Shown here piece by piece: positions 35,690-46,962 of a stretch of DNA of 64,000 nt. Each line of letters begins with the position of its first letter. Position 1 is the first letter of the stretch. Both the position numbers and the translations under genes were made by a program. The notes below the pieces were generated by a model. That model saw only the letters and a list, made by a program, of their open reading frames with translations, was not told the DNA's origin and made no database searches. This stretch comes from Canna indica. Lineage: Eukaryota; Streptophyta; Magnoliopsida; Zingiberales; Cannaceae. The stretch lies in NCBI GenBank assembly GCA_034359265.1, contig CP136898.1:5954501-6018500 (forward strand). Direction: 5' to 3'.

Positions 35690-36020
35690 GCCGTGTCCGA
35701 GCCGGCGGCGCGGCGGACAAACCGAACGCCCCGACCGCACCGCAATGTCTAAACACCCTTCGGTTCCACATAAGAACATCCACGTGGATCTCTTAGATTG
35801 GGTTTAATACCTGGCATCGTCGGCCCCGCACCTGGTGGGGTCGTGGGTGCTGTAATAAATGCAACCCCGTCGGTCGCGTAATACAAACAAGGGTGTCCTT
35901 TTAAAACATTAATTACGGAAGGGACCGCGCTTAATTGCGCTACGGTGACGTGGCGGGTGCCAGCCGTTCGATCTGGCGGCGGGAACAACGTCGACGGCTG
36001 GTCTCCCACCCGACGTACGT
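35690..36020. promoter_or_regulatory. CpG-rich island upstream of the KNOX gene
   Basis: A CpG-dense stretch 280-610 bases upstream of the KNOX start, in otherwise AT-rich DNA. It contains gccgttcgatctgg (35963-35976), an ACGTGG-type element (ccacgtgg, 35780-35787) and tgacgtgg (35946-35953). It probably belongs to the KNOX promoter. Confidence 0.45.
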
Positions 36021-36302
36021 ATCCGAACGTAGGATTTAAGTAGAATAATATAATGTTTCGGGGGGCAGGTGGTTAATGATTTGAATTATTGAGTTAAAGA
36101 ACGAGAATTAAGGATTAATTAAGCTTGATTAAGGACAAAAGTAAACCACCCAGCACGAGTAATTAAGAGCAAGTCTTCGAGGCCTGGCTTGTAGTTTCAA
36201 CGTCGCCGTCTCGCTTCCCTTCTTCTTCTTCTTCTTGCTCTCTACCAATTGCTTTGCTTCGAGGAGCAGGCGACGAGTTGGGGAGGCTGCGGCTGTGGGC
36301 CT

Positions 36303-38988
36303 ATGGCTTTCCACAACCATCTCTCTTACGAGCTGACGCTGCCGCAGTACGCGGAGCAGCAGCTGGCGAGGGACAGCCCGGCGGTGCTCAGGACTGCCAT
36401 GGACCAGCTCGCGGGACCTCGGCCCACCGCTGGCTCGGGTCCGGACGGGGCCAAGGACGGGAAGGAGCTCCAGCGGCTCATGGCTGACGCCGGCAAGCCG
36501 CACATGGCCGGCGGGAGCGGGCCTACCTGGCTCAACAGTGCAATTCTCCGGCAGCAGGGGCACCACTACGCGGACGGAAGCTTCTTGCATCTCCAGACCG
36601 CGCCCGAGTCGTCCTCCTCGCCGGTCGCCCCCGGAGGGGGCGCGGGGCACTGGCTCCCCCGGCCGCCGATCCTGCGGGGCAGCGGGAGCGAGGACGAGGT
36701 CCCGGTGTCGAGCGACTCAGTCGTGGCCGCGGCGATCTCGGCGGATCCCGGCGCCGGAGGGGGAAGCGGCGGGCGGGAGTTCGGGGAGGCGGAGGCGCTG
36801 GCGCAAGGCGGCGGCGGAGATGCGGCCGCCGGGGAGGGGACGTGGCAGAACGCGAGGTGCAAGGCGGAGATATTGGAGCATCCCTTGTACGAGCAGCTGC
36901 TGTCGGCGCACGTGGCGTGCCTGAGGATCGCGACCCCGGTGGACCAGCTGCCGAGGATCGACGCGCAGCTCGCGCACTCGCAGCAGGTCGTGTCCAAGTA
37001 CTCGGTGCTCGGTGGCGGCAGCGGCCAGATGCTCGGCGACGAGAGGGAGCTCAACCAGTTCATGGTATGCAAAAAAAAAAACGCTTCTTTTTCTCCCTAT
37101 CTGATGTCTCTTCCAAATTTTCTCACTTTTGGATTAAAAAAACCTCTTTTCCCAACTTTTTCATGACCTTTATGTCCACGATTTATTGGTCTCATCATCG
37201 CCCCTCTCGAATTGGTTTCATGTGAGGGTGATTTGGAAGGGAGTGAAGGAGACGGAAATGGCGTTTGATTGCGAAAGTAGGATGGAGAAGTTTTCGGTTT
37301 AATCATAGTAAGGGATCGGAAGACGTACGTTTCCATTATTGTTCAACGTCACAATATTTCTGCTGTGAATTGAAGACGCTTGCTTTTGATTTGCTTAGCT
37401 AAAGGAATTTGGTAGCTCTCTGCTTGCCGAGTCTCCAAACCAACGAAGCTTGTCTTCTTTTTCACTTGTTCTTTTGGATTTCCTTCTTTCCACTGAGCAC
37501 ATGATAAAGAGAAGCAGCCCAAAGAGGGCATAAATTTCCTTGTGCCATGCCACTACCTCCATGCATTCCTCCTCGTGTTCTCTTTGTCACTCTGCCCTAC
37601 GTCCATAAAGATAATAACTCAGAATTTTTACTATAAAGATAATAAAACATTTAAAATATTATAGCCTTTCACATAGTTCAATGGAGAAAAAAAATGCATG
37701 TAGCTAATCTACCGACTTTTAACTTCGACTGAGAGCATTCAAATATCTCCCCCGAAGACTTTTTCTAATGAATTCTGGAAAAAAGTTCAAGTTCAGCTGA
37801 TGTACTAGGGGCCATGAGAGACTCTATCTATTGCTCACATTAATTTACTCTTCATATGTATCATCGTATACCCTGAATGATTTCTGTCTCATGTGCTTTG
37901 GACATATCTAATGCGCAAAACATCTTGTTCTTTGTTAGACACACTATGTCTTGCTACTTTGTTCCTTCAAAGAGCAACTACAGCAGCATGTTCGAGTTCA
38001 CGCAATGGAGGCAGTGATGGCTTGTTGGGAGCTTGAGCAATCACTTCAAAGTCTAACAGGTTATATATCTTCACATTCTTTGCTTGGAAAAATCATGTGT
38101 GTGTGTTTCGTAAGGTTATACTTTAAGAAGTTATGATGGCAAAAGATTGAAGAACACAAGTGTGTGTTAATAGTGGCAAATGCATCAGGTGTGTCTCCCG
38201 GTGAAGGAACAGGAGCAACCATGTCCGACGACGAAGATGATCAAGCGGACAGTGAAACAAATCTGTTCGACGGAAGCTTGGACGGACCAGATAGCATGGC
38301 ATTCGGCCCTCTTATTCCCACAGAGAGCGAGAGATCCTTGATGGAACGCGTCAGGCAAGAACTGAAGCATGAGCTGAAACAGGTAAATGATAAAATCTTT
38401 CGACTTTTTGGATCAGGAAAAGTTCTGTGTATTGTGTGTTCACTAAATGTAATTGATTAAAGGGGTACAAAGAGAAGATTGTAGACATTAGAGAAGAGAT
38501 TATGCGAAAGAAAAGAGCTGGGAAACTCCCAGGTGACAGTACCTCCACATTGAAGGCCTGGTGGCAGTCCCACTCCAAGTGGCCATATCCAACAGTATGT
38601 TGTTCATTTGCCATTTCTTTCTCCTGCGTTTTCTTAATCCTTTAACCTTTTAGAATAAAGAGTCATCCACTTGAACTGTTGTTATGCAATGATTTCACAC
38701 ATTCAATTGCCCATATATGGGTGTGTTTGTGTTTATACTATTAGGACACTTTCCTTCACATTATGCTATTGTATCTCTTCGTTGAAATCACAAAAACTCT
38801 GGTCACATTGATGGTGTCTTTTTGGGTGCAAATAGGAGGACGACAAGGCACGGTTGGTGCAGGAAACAGGATTACAGCTAAAGCAGATCAACAACTGGTT
38901 CATCAACCAAAGAAAAAGGAATTGGCACAGTAATCCATCAACATCAAGCTCTCTCAAAAGCAAGCGTAAAAGGTCTGCAAATAGATAG
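36303..38988 (+). CDS. KNAT3: Class II KNOX homeodomain transcription factor, KNAT3/KNAT4 type, five exons
   Basis: Exons: 36303-37064, 37939-38059, 38189-38382, 38463-38594, 38836-38988; all junctions are GT-AG and in phase, 453 residues. The start [13 protein letters not shown] matches the MAFHHNHLS start of KNAT3; an in-frame ATG at 36249 would add 18 residues. Residues 1-180 are Gly/Ala/Pro-rich. KNOX1 (about 184-226, [20 protein letters not shown]) and KNOX2 (about 247-298, [20 protein letters not shown]) follow. Then come the class II signature [19 protein letters not shown], the ELK segment (about 352-375) and a TALE homeodomain (about 373-436) with the PYP loop and [11 protein letters not shown]. 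Class II KNOX proteins pair with BELL partners and promote tissue differentiation and cell-wall programmes. The five-exon layout is the family's usual one. Confidence 0.95.
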
Positions 38989-40164
38989 ATATTTTACTAT
39001 AGTAGATATAGGCTCCTCCATTTAAACTTTGAAAACAAATAATGCAGATGATGACAATATGTTGGCTGTGAACAGACATGATGAACATTTTGCTGGAAAT
39101 TACTTCTTGGCAGTGCTCACCAAGTGAAGCAATCAGTCTCCATCTTCATATTAAGGATCTGATATTATATACAGGAAAGGGCTAGTAGATTTTCAATTAT
39201 AAAGGAAAGCTGATATATGTAGCAGTAGAATTTAGTGGCAATGTTAGATGTAGAATTACAGGTTATATATTGCAAGAAAAGAATGCGTTCTTTTTTTATT
39301 ATTATTTTACTTTGCTCACGAATTTGGTAGAATAAGTTTTAATTTACAATATACATGTATTTTCATCAAGCAGAAGCGAATGTACAGTAGAACAAAGGGC
39401 TGCAATGTACTGCTAACTATTTTACATCTTTGTGAGTGGAATGAGAAATGGTGCACAGTATCTGTTGTCGGAAGCAAACTAGATAAATATCTATTAATTG
39501 TTTACAATATTTATATCTATAGAAATCAAGCAATTATTTATAAAGCACTAGATAAGGTGGTTCATGTAATTAATTTCAAGTCTTTCTAAATGGCAAGCTA
39601 TAGAGATTAGAGAATCATTCAGTTAAAAAAATTTCAAGTTTACTCTAATACGAATACAATGCACTTGGAAGTTGGAATAGGATAAAATTTGCAAGCAAAT
39701 ACAATCTTGCACAATAATATGATGCCAAATTTTCTCATCAAGTAATTAATCACAAACAACTCCAATTAACAGTCTACAAAGAAGGTAGACATAGTAGATG
39801 AAAATAGCAATACACAACTTACAAGCCCGCCTGATGCTAAGGCAAAATAAAGCCATTTGAAACAATAATATTAAGTAGCAACGAGCAAATTATGTGTTGT
39901 ATGAAAAATCCAACACATTCAGCGAAAAGCCATGTTTTCAAAAGATATAGTGGCTTTACATTACATAGCAGACCTCAGATTTTACCTTCATTACACATAA
40001 ATTCACTGTGGGTACCAGAGGCTTCAAACGATTGTGTAACTTGTTGGCTAATTCCAACTTGCAAGCAAAGAATAAACACATGCTCTATTGCGCAATAGAG
40101 TTATATTCAAAGAATGCTCAGCCGCTGAAAAACCTGCTGCTATAGCGTATGCCTTCAGAAAAAG
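38989..40164. other. Convergent spacer between the KNOX and RAF-like genes
   Basis: Contains the 3' UTRs of the plus-strand KNOX gene and the minus-strand kinase gene. No further gene is supported; the ORFs at 39380 and 39892 have no recognisable features. Confidence 0.6.
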
Positions 40165-43100
40165 TCATGCAGCCATGGCTCTCAACCTGCTAGCGATGTC
40201 TGTAAAGCTAGGCCTCTGTGACGGTTCAGTGGCCCAGCATTGCTCCATAAGCAATCTCCATTCATCATCACAAGATTCAGGCACAGGAGGCCGCAGTGTG
40301 TCACTTAAAATGCCACCTGTTGGAAGGACAAAGGTATCAAGAATTTTATGCCAAAGCATGCATATGATGATAAAGCTGGTCCCTGCATATTCAGTGGAAA
40401 TTTGGAGAGGAAAGAGCACCAACTGGTGTAGAGAAATCTCCTAGTATGGTTCTACCCAGCAGCTATTTGATCAAGTAACAATCTTTCCCAAAAGCTTAGG
40501 CACTTAAAAAAGAAGCTCAGTCTATACATTTACATTCTTAACAAAGATGTTTGTAAGGGATAGCATGCTCCAAAAGATATCAAGGTTTTTTTTTGCTATT
40601 TAGGTTTGAAATCCCATGAAAGTGATTATTGGAAATGTCAGCTAAACCAGGTGTTTGATTGAGGGAATCAACTATTCCATTTCCAATCTATACGTGGTTG
40701 AATAATATAGCTTGCTATTTTAATGTTTTTCTAGTATTATTCTCATATATTCCTATTCCTTCCAACCATACTGTTACGGACGGACTGATCTGGGCAGCAA
40801 ATGTCTGTGCGGCTCCCTTACTTCCTGTGCAAGGGATCAGCCTTAAACAAGTTTGCTTTGCCAATGTCGAAAGTCACGAGCACCCAACTCGCTTGCCTAG
40901 AAGCCTCTCGGTGCTTGGACGCAAAATGTTTGGGCCAAAAGGCCAATTCTATGGAAAATGCGAGAATGCAAATGCTTGACTAGAGTGTCCCCAGGCATTG
41001 CCCACGGGGTTCCCAAAAGCACGAGGAGCATGACAAAATTCCTCTGGTCGCACACTCCCACCAGCCATACCACGGCTAGTAAACGAGGGACGTTTCTTAG
41101 TCGTGAGCGAGAGAGAGCAGTGGACGGTGTGCGAGCGCTTTTACAATGCATATTTATATGGATGCTTATGATGCGATATTTACAATGCACGTTAGGGATC
41201 ATCATGACACATACAAGACTTGACAACCCCGAGGGTCCCTAATAATACGATCTCCAAGAAAATTATTGATAGGAATAAAAACAGACTTAAAGAAAAAATG
41301 TTTATAATACCACAAGAAAGTGCAAAGAACTGCATTTCTCACTTGTGTTTCTTTTCTAAGTTTTATCCTTTAAGAAACATCATATCACCAAATCTTAGAA
41401 ATCCGACCTCTTGGATTTTTATAATGCCATCGTAAAAGGAAAAGAAAATCCATGAGTTGGGAATTTAAATCCAGTGGAAACACAATAAAAAGGAATTCCT
41501 AGCACATGCTTTTTGTACATTCGCTTCAACCCCTATCCATGCCATGGGAATGGAAATTAAAAATTCAACTAGCCAAACATTTCTAGACCAATAAAGGCTC
41601 AAAGGAGCTGCACTTGGATTGTCATGGCACTGTGAATAATAGAGAAACAATTGTGCAGGAGAAATACCTATAATGGCCCCATAATGCATGTCCCCATATG
41701 GTTCTCTCCCAGTAAAGAGTTCCCACATCACAATCCCGAACGAGAATACATCAATCTGAAGCAACAGAACTTAGTTACAAGAAAATGAATGGTTAAATCA
41801 TATGGCCAAACTTGAAAGATTCAGCCTCACCTTTTCAGTGTATTTGTTCTCTTTGCCACCGAGAAGCTCTGGAGCCATCCAGGGCAACGTTCCTCGCATG
41901 CCACCAGACATTAATGTTTCATATTTTACTTTTGCAAGACCAAGATCACCAACCTGTGAAAGGTGATTTGAGATTTACTAAATTTATGGTGACTGGGTAA
42001 AAGGTATATTATCTGACATTGCCTTCAATCTATGAAGTTGTATTTAATAAAACATTAATAACATCAGAATCAGCACAAACAATCAGTTATTAGCTATAAC
42101 CACTTCAGCCCTGTCAAGGAAGATACACTTAAAATAACGGTCAGGTTATAGTACAACTGTACAATTTATAACTTTTAAGATCAATTAAACATTAATGTGG
42201 CCAACTGCTTTAAGGAAACCTCCTGCATCTTGGGGAAAATATTTTCCAACGAGCATTTTAAGTATTCCACTTTTAAATATAGAATAGAACATCCAAATTA
42301 CCTTGCATATTGGGCGCTGAGGATCTCTCCAGTTGACAAGCAAATTATCACTTTTTAAGTCAAAGTGTATAATATTTTTGCTGTGCAGGTATTCCATGCC
42401 AAAAGCCACATCCATAGCAATAAGAAGGCGTTGGTATTTATCAAGGATCCTGGTGAAAGCTAGTAATGAGTTGAACTTTTCTAAAATAGTGATACATTTG
42501 ACTAATAATATATTGCTAATTATATTAAACAGCAGCAAAATATATTAGGATCACAAAAAGAATGGTATAAATATAAAATACTTCTCATTCTTCTGTAAAA
42601 CACGTCGAAGGGAACCATTAACCATATACTCCGTAAGTGTTGCAATAGATCCTGCAGGGCCATCAAGAACAATGCCATAAAAAGCGACAACATTTGGGTG
42701 GTGCAAGCTAGCAAGCTTACAAGCCTCATTCCAGAAGTCAGCTCTCTGAGTTTACCATGAACACGTATATTATCCATTGAGTCTACTGGAAAAGTCGCAA
42801 TACATAAAATTATACATTGCATACCGCACGTTCCTGCTCTGACGACTTTTCAGAAAAAATCCTGTCATTGATTCTTTTAATTGCAACATCTGTACCTCTC
42901 CACTTTCCATGATAAACGGTCCCAAAAGCTCCTGATCCAAGTTCTTGCAACTCTTCAAGATCACTATTATTTATTACCTGAATCAAACACCTACCAACAA
43001 TCTCAACTGATGATACAATTTGCACATAACAAAATTAATGAGTGAGTAAAACAAATTGAACTGTAATCTTCTAACCTGAAGGTGTCCAATGTCATCTGTA

Positions 43101-45996
43101 TTTGGAAAACCACCATTCTTTACCTTCTCAGTCTGCTTAACTACTATTGTCTGCATAATCATAATTTTCAGCATTCACTAACACCAGAAATAAGAAAAAT
43201 AAGGAAGGATATCTCCATCACCTCTGTTTGGTCATCGTCTATCTCTTTGTTAGAACTAGGACTTGTCTCTTTTGTTTCATGAGAAATGAGAACAGACTCT
43301 GGAACTTCTGATGACTGAAATGCTGGTGATCTATCATCAAAAGTCTGTATATGTGGCTTAATACGAACATCTTCTGCATCTTTAACAGACAAAGGATAAT
43401 GGTCATAAGAATGTACTAGCCAGAAATTTAAGAAATTAGTAATAAACATCTCATGTAGCAAAAGAATAAACACCTTGTATTGGATTGGTGGATGAGTTCA
43501 TGTTTTTTGAGTCCTGTGGACAGAGAGATACACCTTCAGTGGGAACTGTTATCTGAGATCTTATGCCATCTACGAGATAATTATTATCGTACAAGGCATT
43601 TGTAGCCACCAATGGTTTGCGGTAAACGTTGTCAGTCGTTGGAGGTAGAGCAGAATTAATTCCCAAAATTTCCTGAGGATAGTTGTTGCGAACAAGTGGA
43701 TCTGAGGAAACAGCTTGCTGCATTTGGTCTGTGTTACTAGCATGTTGGACAGTGCAAAATTGAGAATTATCATTTTGTGAGACAGTTAGGTCACCAAGTA
43801 ATTCCACTGGGTGGAAATTGGAAGCCTCATTTTTCCATTGACTGCTAGGGTTATTCTTGAACGCACCTACGTCCATGGATACTCCTGGTCCAACTCCTGC
43901 TTCGAGATGGTATGATTGTGGCCCATGAATCCCTGCCATGGTTAGAATGTGGCTAGCATTAACAGGTTGAACATTCTGCGGATAAGGAATCTCCCGTACT
44001 GCAGTTGGCTGTTCATCAACAAGCATTTTAGGAGCTCTGAGAGGATTTGTGTAGAGTGCTCCCATCATCCCATCCATAGGTCCAATGTTTCCATAAAAGA
44101 ATGCAGGAACAGTTCCATGGACTGATTGACCATCTTGAAATTCTGAATTCTCAACTACACTGCCATCAGCAACAAATGGTTTATTAATAGGATCCTGATT
44201 AGCTGGAAAGTTAGAAAACCCAATATGCTGTGACAATTGAAACTGCTGATGCAAAGCATCCTGTCCATGCGATTGTGGAGTGACAATAGAAGTTCCATAA
44301 GGGTTGCTTGACTGGGCCAATGAAGTTGGTGCAAGTAAATTAGATAGGTTAAAATTTTCAGCAGTAGGATTCCAAGTCAATGGCACTTCTTCTGGCTTTT
44401 GTACAGATTCGTCTAGCAGAGACTTCTGAGGATTGGTCATAGTCCCATACATTAATTGTGAGGTGTCCGGCCAACCTAGCGAAAATGGTGAGACCAAGAC
44501 CTTACTTTGATTAGGATGGACCGCATCTTGAATGACTGGTCTCTCAGGGCCCAGTGGCATTTCAGGAATAGTCTCACTGAACTCATAGGTCACAAAGGGA
44601 TCTGAAGCTAGCAAATTCTGAGCTTGGCTCTCTACCCATTTATCTACTGGGGTTCTCATATCTACTCTTTGTGGTGCTCCTCTTCTTGTAAAATCCTCGG
44701 AGAGGTGACTTTGCAGTGCGGCTCTGGCTTCAGGGATCGCATTTCTGAGACCATTGCCTTGCTCATTTATGAGAGTATCAGAATGGGCATGAGGCAAGCC
44801 TCTGTGACACAAATTACAATCTTCTAATCTCATTGCGAGACTTTGAGCCAATGGCAGTTGGCGCAAACCTTGCTGTTCTACATATGGCGCAAGCAAATGT
44901 GGAGGAGGCAATGGAGGAAGCTGGGATAAAGGTTGAAGCTTAGCATCACCAGGGAACTTCACAGTCCTCCCGCTGTTAGGGTTTTCCAAAATCAGATCCA
45001 TCTTTGTTTGAACAGATGCCTCATTAGAAACTCGGTGAGCTGAGGCGTCATTGTTGGATGGGGGCACAGATGCAGATTGTGCCACAGAAACAAGGTCTAT
45101 TTCTGGAGGCAATCCTGTTACCGGATAAGATTGGGAATTCATCAATTGCCCATGGTGCGGATTTATCAGAGGCTGCTCCACTGAAATTAGTTCAGCTTTA
45201 GTTGAATTCGATAATTCATCTTGATTTGTCACCAGTAAATGTGATTCGAACTGGGCGGAAATCAGGTTTTGATCACTAGAACTAGTAGCCGGTGGCAGAT
45301 CCTGTACATCTTGCGCAGCAAAAAACCAAAATTCGATAAATCCCGAGAAGATGTAGCTGTGGAAGACACATAGCCTGGTAACATACCTTCACTGACGACC
45401 GCTTCGACAGCATTCATCCCGTCTGAATACTGTGTCGAAGTGAAGCTAGCCACGCTGTCCTTTCTCATCATGCTCGAATCCAGTCCATTGACAGCCTCGA
45501 TATACCTCGCGCCCGTGTCCTGAAGGTCATGAAAAGGGGCAAGACTGTCTGCACCAGTGCCAGAGACTTTAGAAGGTGACAGAAGGAAGACTCGAAGCTT
45601 GGCCGATGAACTCTGGGCCGCAAGCCTGTCGCACTCTTCCATCATGTGCTCGAGGTCCTCCGCGGTGGATACGGAGATGAGGGCGTCGAGATCTACATCC
45701 GGGAGCTGGTAGCGGAGCACGACCGGCCCGCCGTAGGCCTCGGCCATCCGGCGGAGAATCTCGGGGAGGGAGGAGTCTCGGCGGACGGTGATGAGCCGGG
45801 TCTCCCCGCCGGCGTAGCGGAGGGCTCCGTCGGTGAGGCGGGGGAGGATCTGGCCGCCGTAGCTGCAGAGGAGCTTGACCTTGCGATCGCTGGCGGCGGA
45901 GGAGGCGGAGGAGGAAGTGGTGGCGAGGGGGTGATCCACAGCGTTGGCGGAGTCGGGGGAACGCAGGGAGTGGAGTTCCCTGGGGTCGGAGGCCAT
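40165..45996 (-). CDS. RAF-like protein kinase with PB1 domain (B4 group), ten exons
   Basis: Exons, in transcript order: 45387-45996, 43474-45309, 43222-43379, 43076-43150, 42825-42977, 42582-42745, 42302-42449, 41831-41953, 41668-41755, 40165-40316. All are GT-AG and in phase; 1168 residues. The PB1 domain is at about 39-127 ([15 protein letters not shown]). A long low-complexity middle (204-890) follows. The kinase domain runs from about 900 to the end: glycine loop GSGAFG (907-912), VAIK Lys about 927, HFDLKSDN with catalytic Asp about 1029, GDLG in place of DFG, and APELL. HFD and DLG are usual in this group. B4 RAF kinases act in osmotic-stress and ABA signalling upstream of SnRK2s and mRNA decay factors. 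Intron 1 is only 77 bp; the last intron contains a solo LTR. Confidence 0.93.
40767..41214. mobile_element. Solo LTR in the last intron of the RAF-like gene
   Basis: The insert is 40772-41209 (438 bp), beginning TGTTACGGACGGAC and ending ATCATGACA (TG...CA). It is flanked by the 5-bp duplication CATAC at 40767-40771 and 41210-41214. It is GC-richer than the intron around it and has no coding domains. TGTTACGGA-type starts are common in Gypsy LTRs, but the superfamily is unproven. Confidence 0.75.
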
Positions 45997-46962
45997 GAGA
46001 GGGAACCGGAAAGGCTAGGGTTTTGGGCGGGATCTGGTGAAGTGAAAGCTTACTAGGAAAGGAGGGAGAAGGAGATCGGGAATTAGGAAGACTAATTTCG
46101 TATTGATTACTCATTAATTGCAGGAAATGCCGAATATTTTTATTTCCCAAGGCGAAGATAACTAGATAAGTCTTCATTTTTTATAAATTCTCGGTAATCA
46201 CGTTTATATATGAGTTAATAACAACTGTAATTTTTTATTTAAAGAATCACAATATGTGTAGATTTCAAAAGTTTCACTCTCTTTTTTTTAACCTGTTGTT
46301 TAAACTTAAATTTATTTATATATATATATTATATAAACAAAATTTAATTTATTAAGGGTTCGTCAACCCAAGTTAAATGATTTATTTTGTTGATAAATTT
46401 AGGTGAAAAATATTAAATATAACCTTCGTCATTATATTTTTAAGATAATTATAAACAATAAATATTGACTTGAGATATTAAAAATTAAAAAAATAATATA
46501 TACTTTTAGAGGAGGCTTCACTAAGAAGGAAAAATATGAGAATATTTTTCAGAAATTAGTCAGATGAACTGATGAAGTTCAAACAAGGATGGGGATGTGG
46601 AATTGAAAGTTTCAAATGCTACCTAAAAGTTGGAGAAAATCCCAGGGGATGAAAGGAGCGGAGAAGAAAAGGGCCTCTCGTGCTTATTTCAACCAGATAC
46701 AGGGGTGTTGGTGCAAATCTCCAATCCCTAACGTGCCTTTGCTTCAACGGCTAGTTTTATTAAACCGTTGGCCCCAAACGTTACAAACTTTCCCCTATTC
46801 CAAGCTTATATCCTCCGCATACGACCATCAACGCAGGCGAAAACACCTAGATTCAATCCATTTATTCGATTCCGAAGAAAGTTTCAATCCACTGTTTGAG
46901 ATCAACCCAGCTGAGGCGTTCGATTCTCGAGGAGGAAGAAGAAGTAGCAGTAGAAGAAGAAG
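45997..46962. promoter_or_regulatory. Divergent promoter region between the RAF-like gene and an unknown gene
   Basis: Two start codons point away from each other across 966 bases. The middle (46180-46600) is AT-rich and the two ends are GC-richer leaders. A Glu/Arg-codon-like purine run (gaggaagaagaagtag) precedes the plus-strand ATG. Open frames in this stretch (for example 46616 on the plus strand) lack any recognisable domain and are treated as leader. Confidence 0.55.

Larger units (their letters stand above)
31918..36302. other. Intergenic DNA and distal promoter of the KNOX gene
   Basis: Mostly AT-rich, with simple repeats (aata)n at 34045-34078 and (att)n at 35637-35661. Two CpG-rich islands, at 32100-32340 and 35690-36020, stand out. 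A GC-richer segment at 34790-35150 is noted separately. The leader near 36210-36240 contains a (ctt)n pyrimidine run. No gene is supported. Confidence 0.55.

Noticed and set aside
36326..37072. Minus-strand and alternative plus-strand frames over KNOX exon 1
   Set aside because: High GC content suppresses stops; only the KNOX frame continues across four introns.
45301..45325. Apparent one-base frameshift in a run of six A in the RAF-like gene
   Set aside because: A phase-consistent GT-AG intron (45310-45386) explains the frame change without any sequence error.
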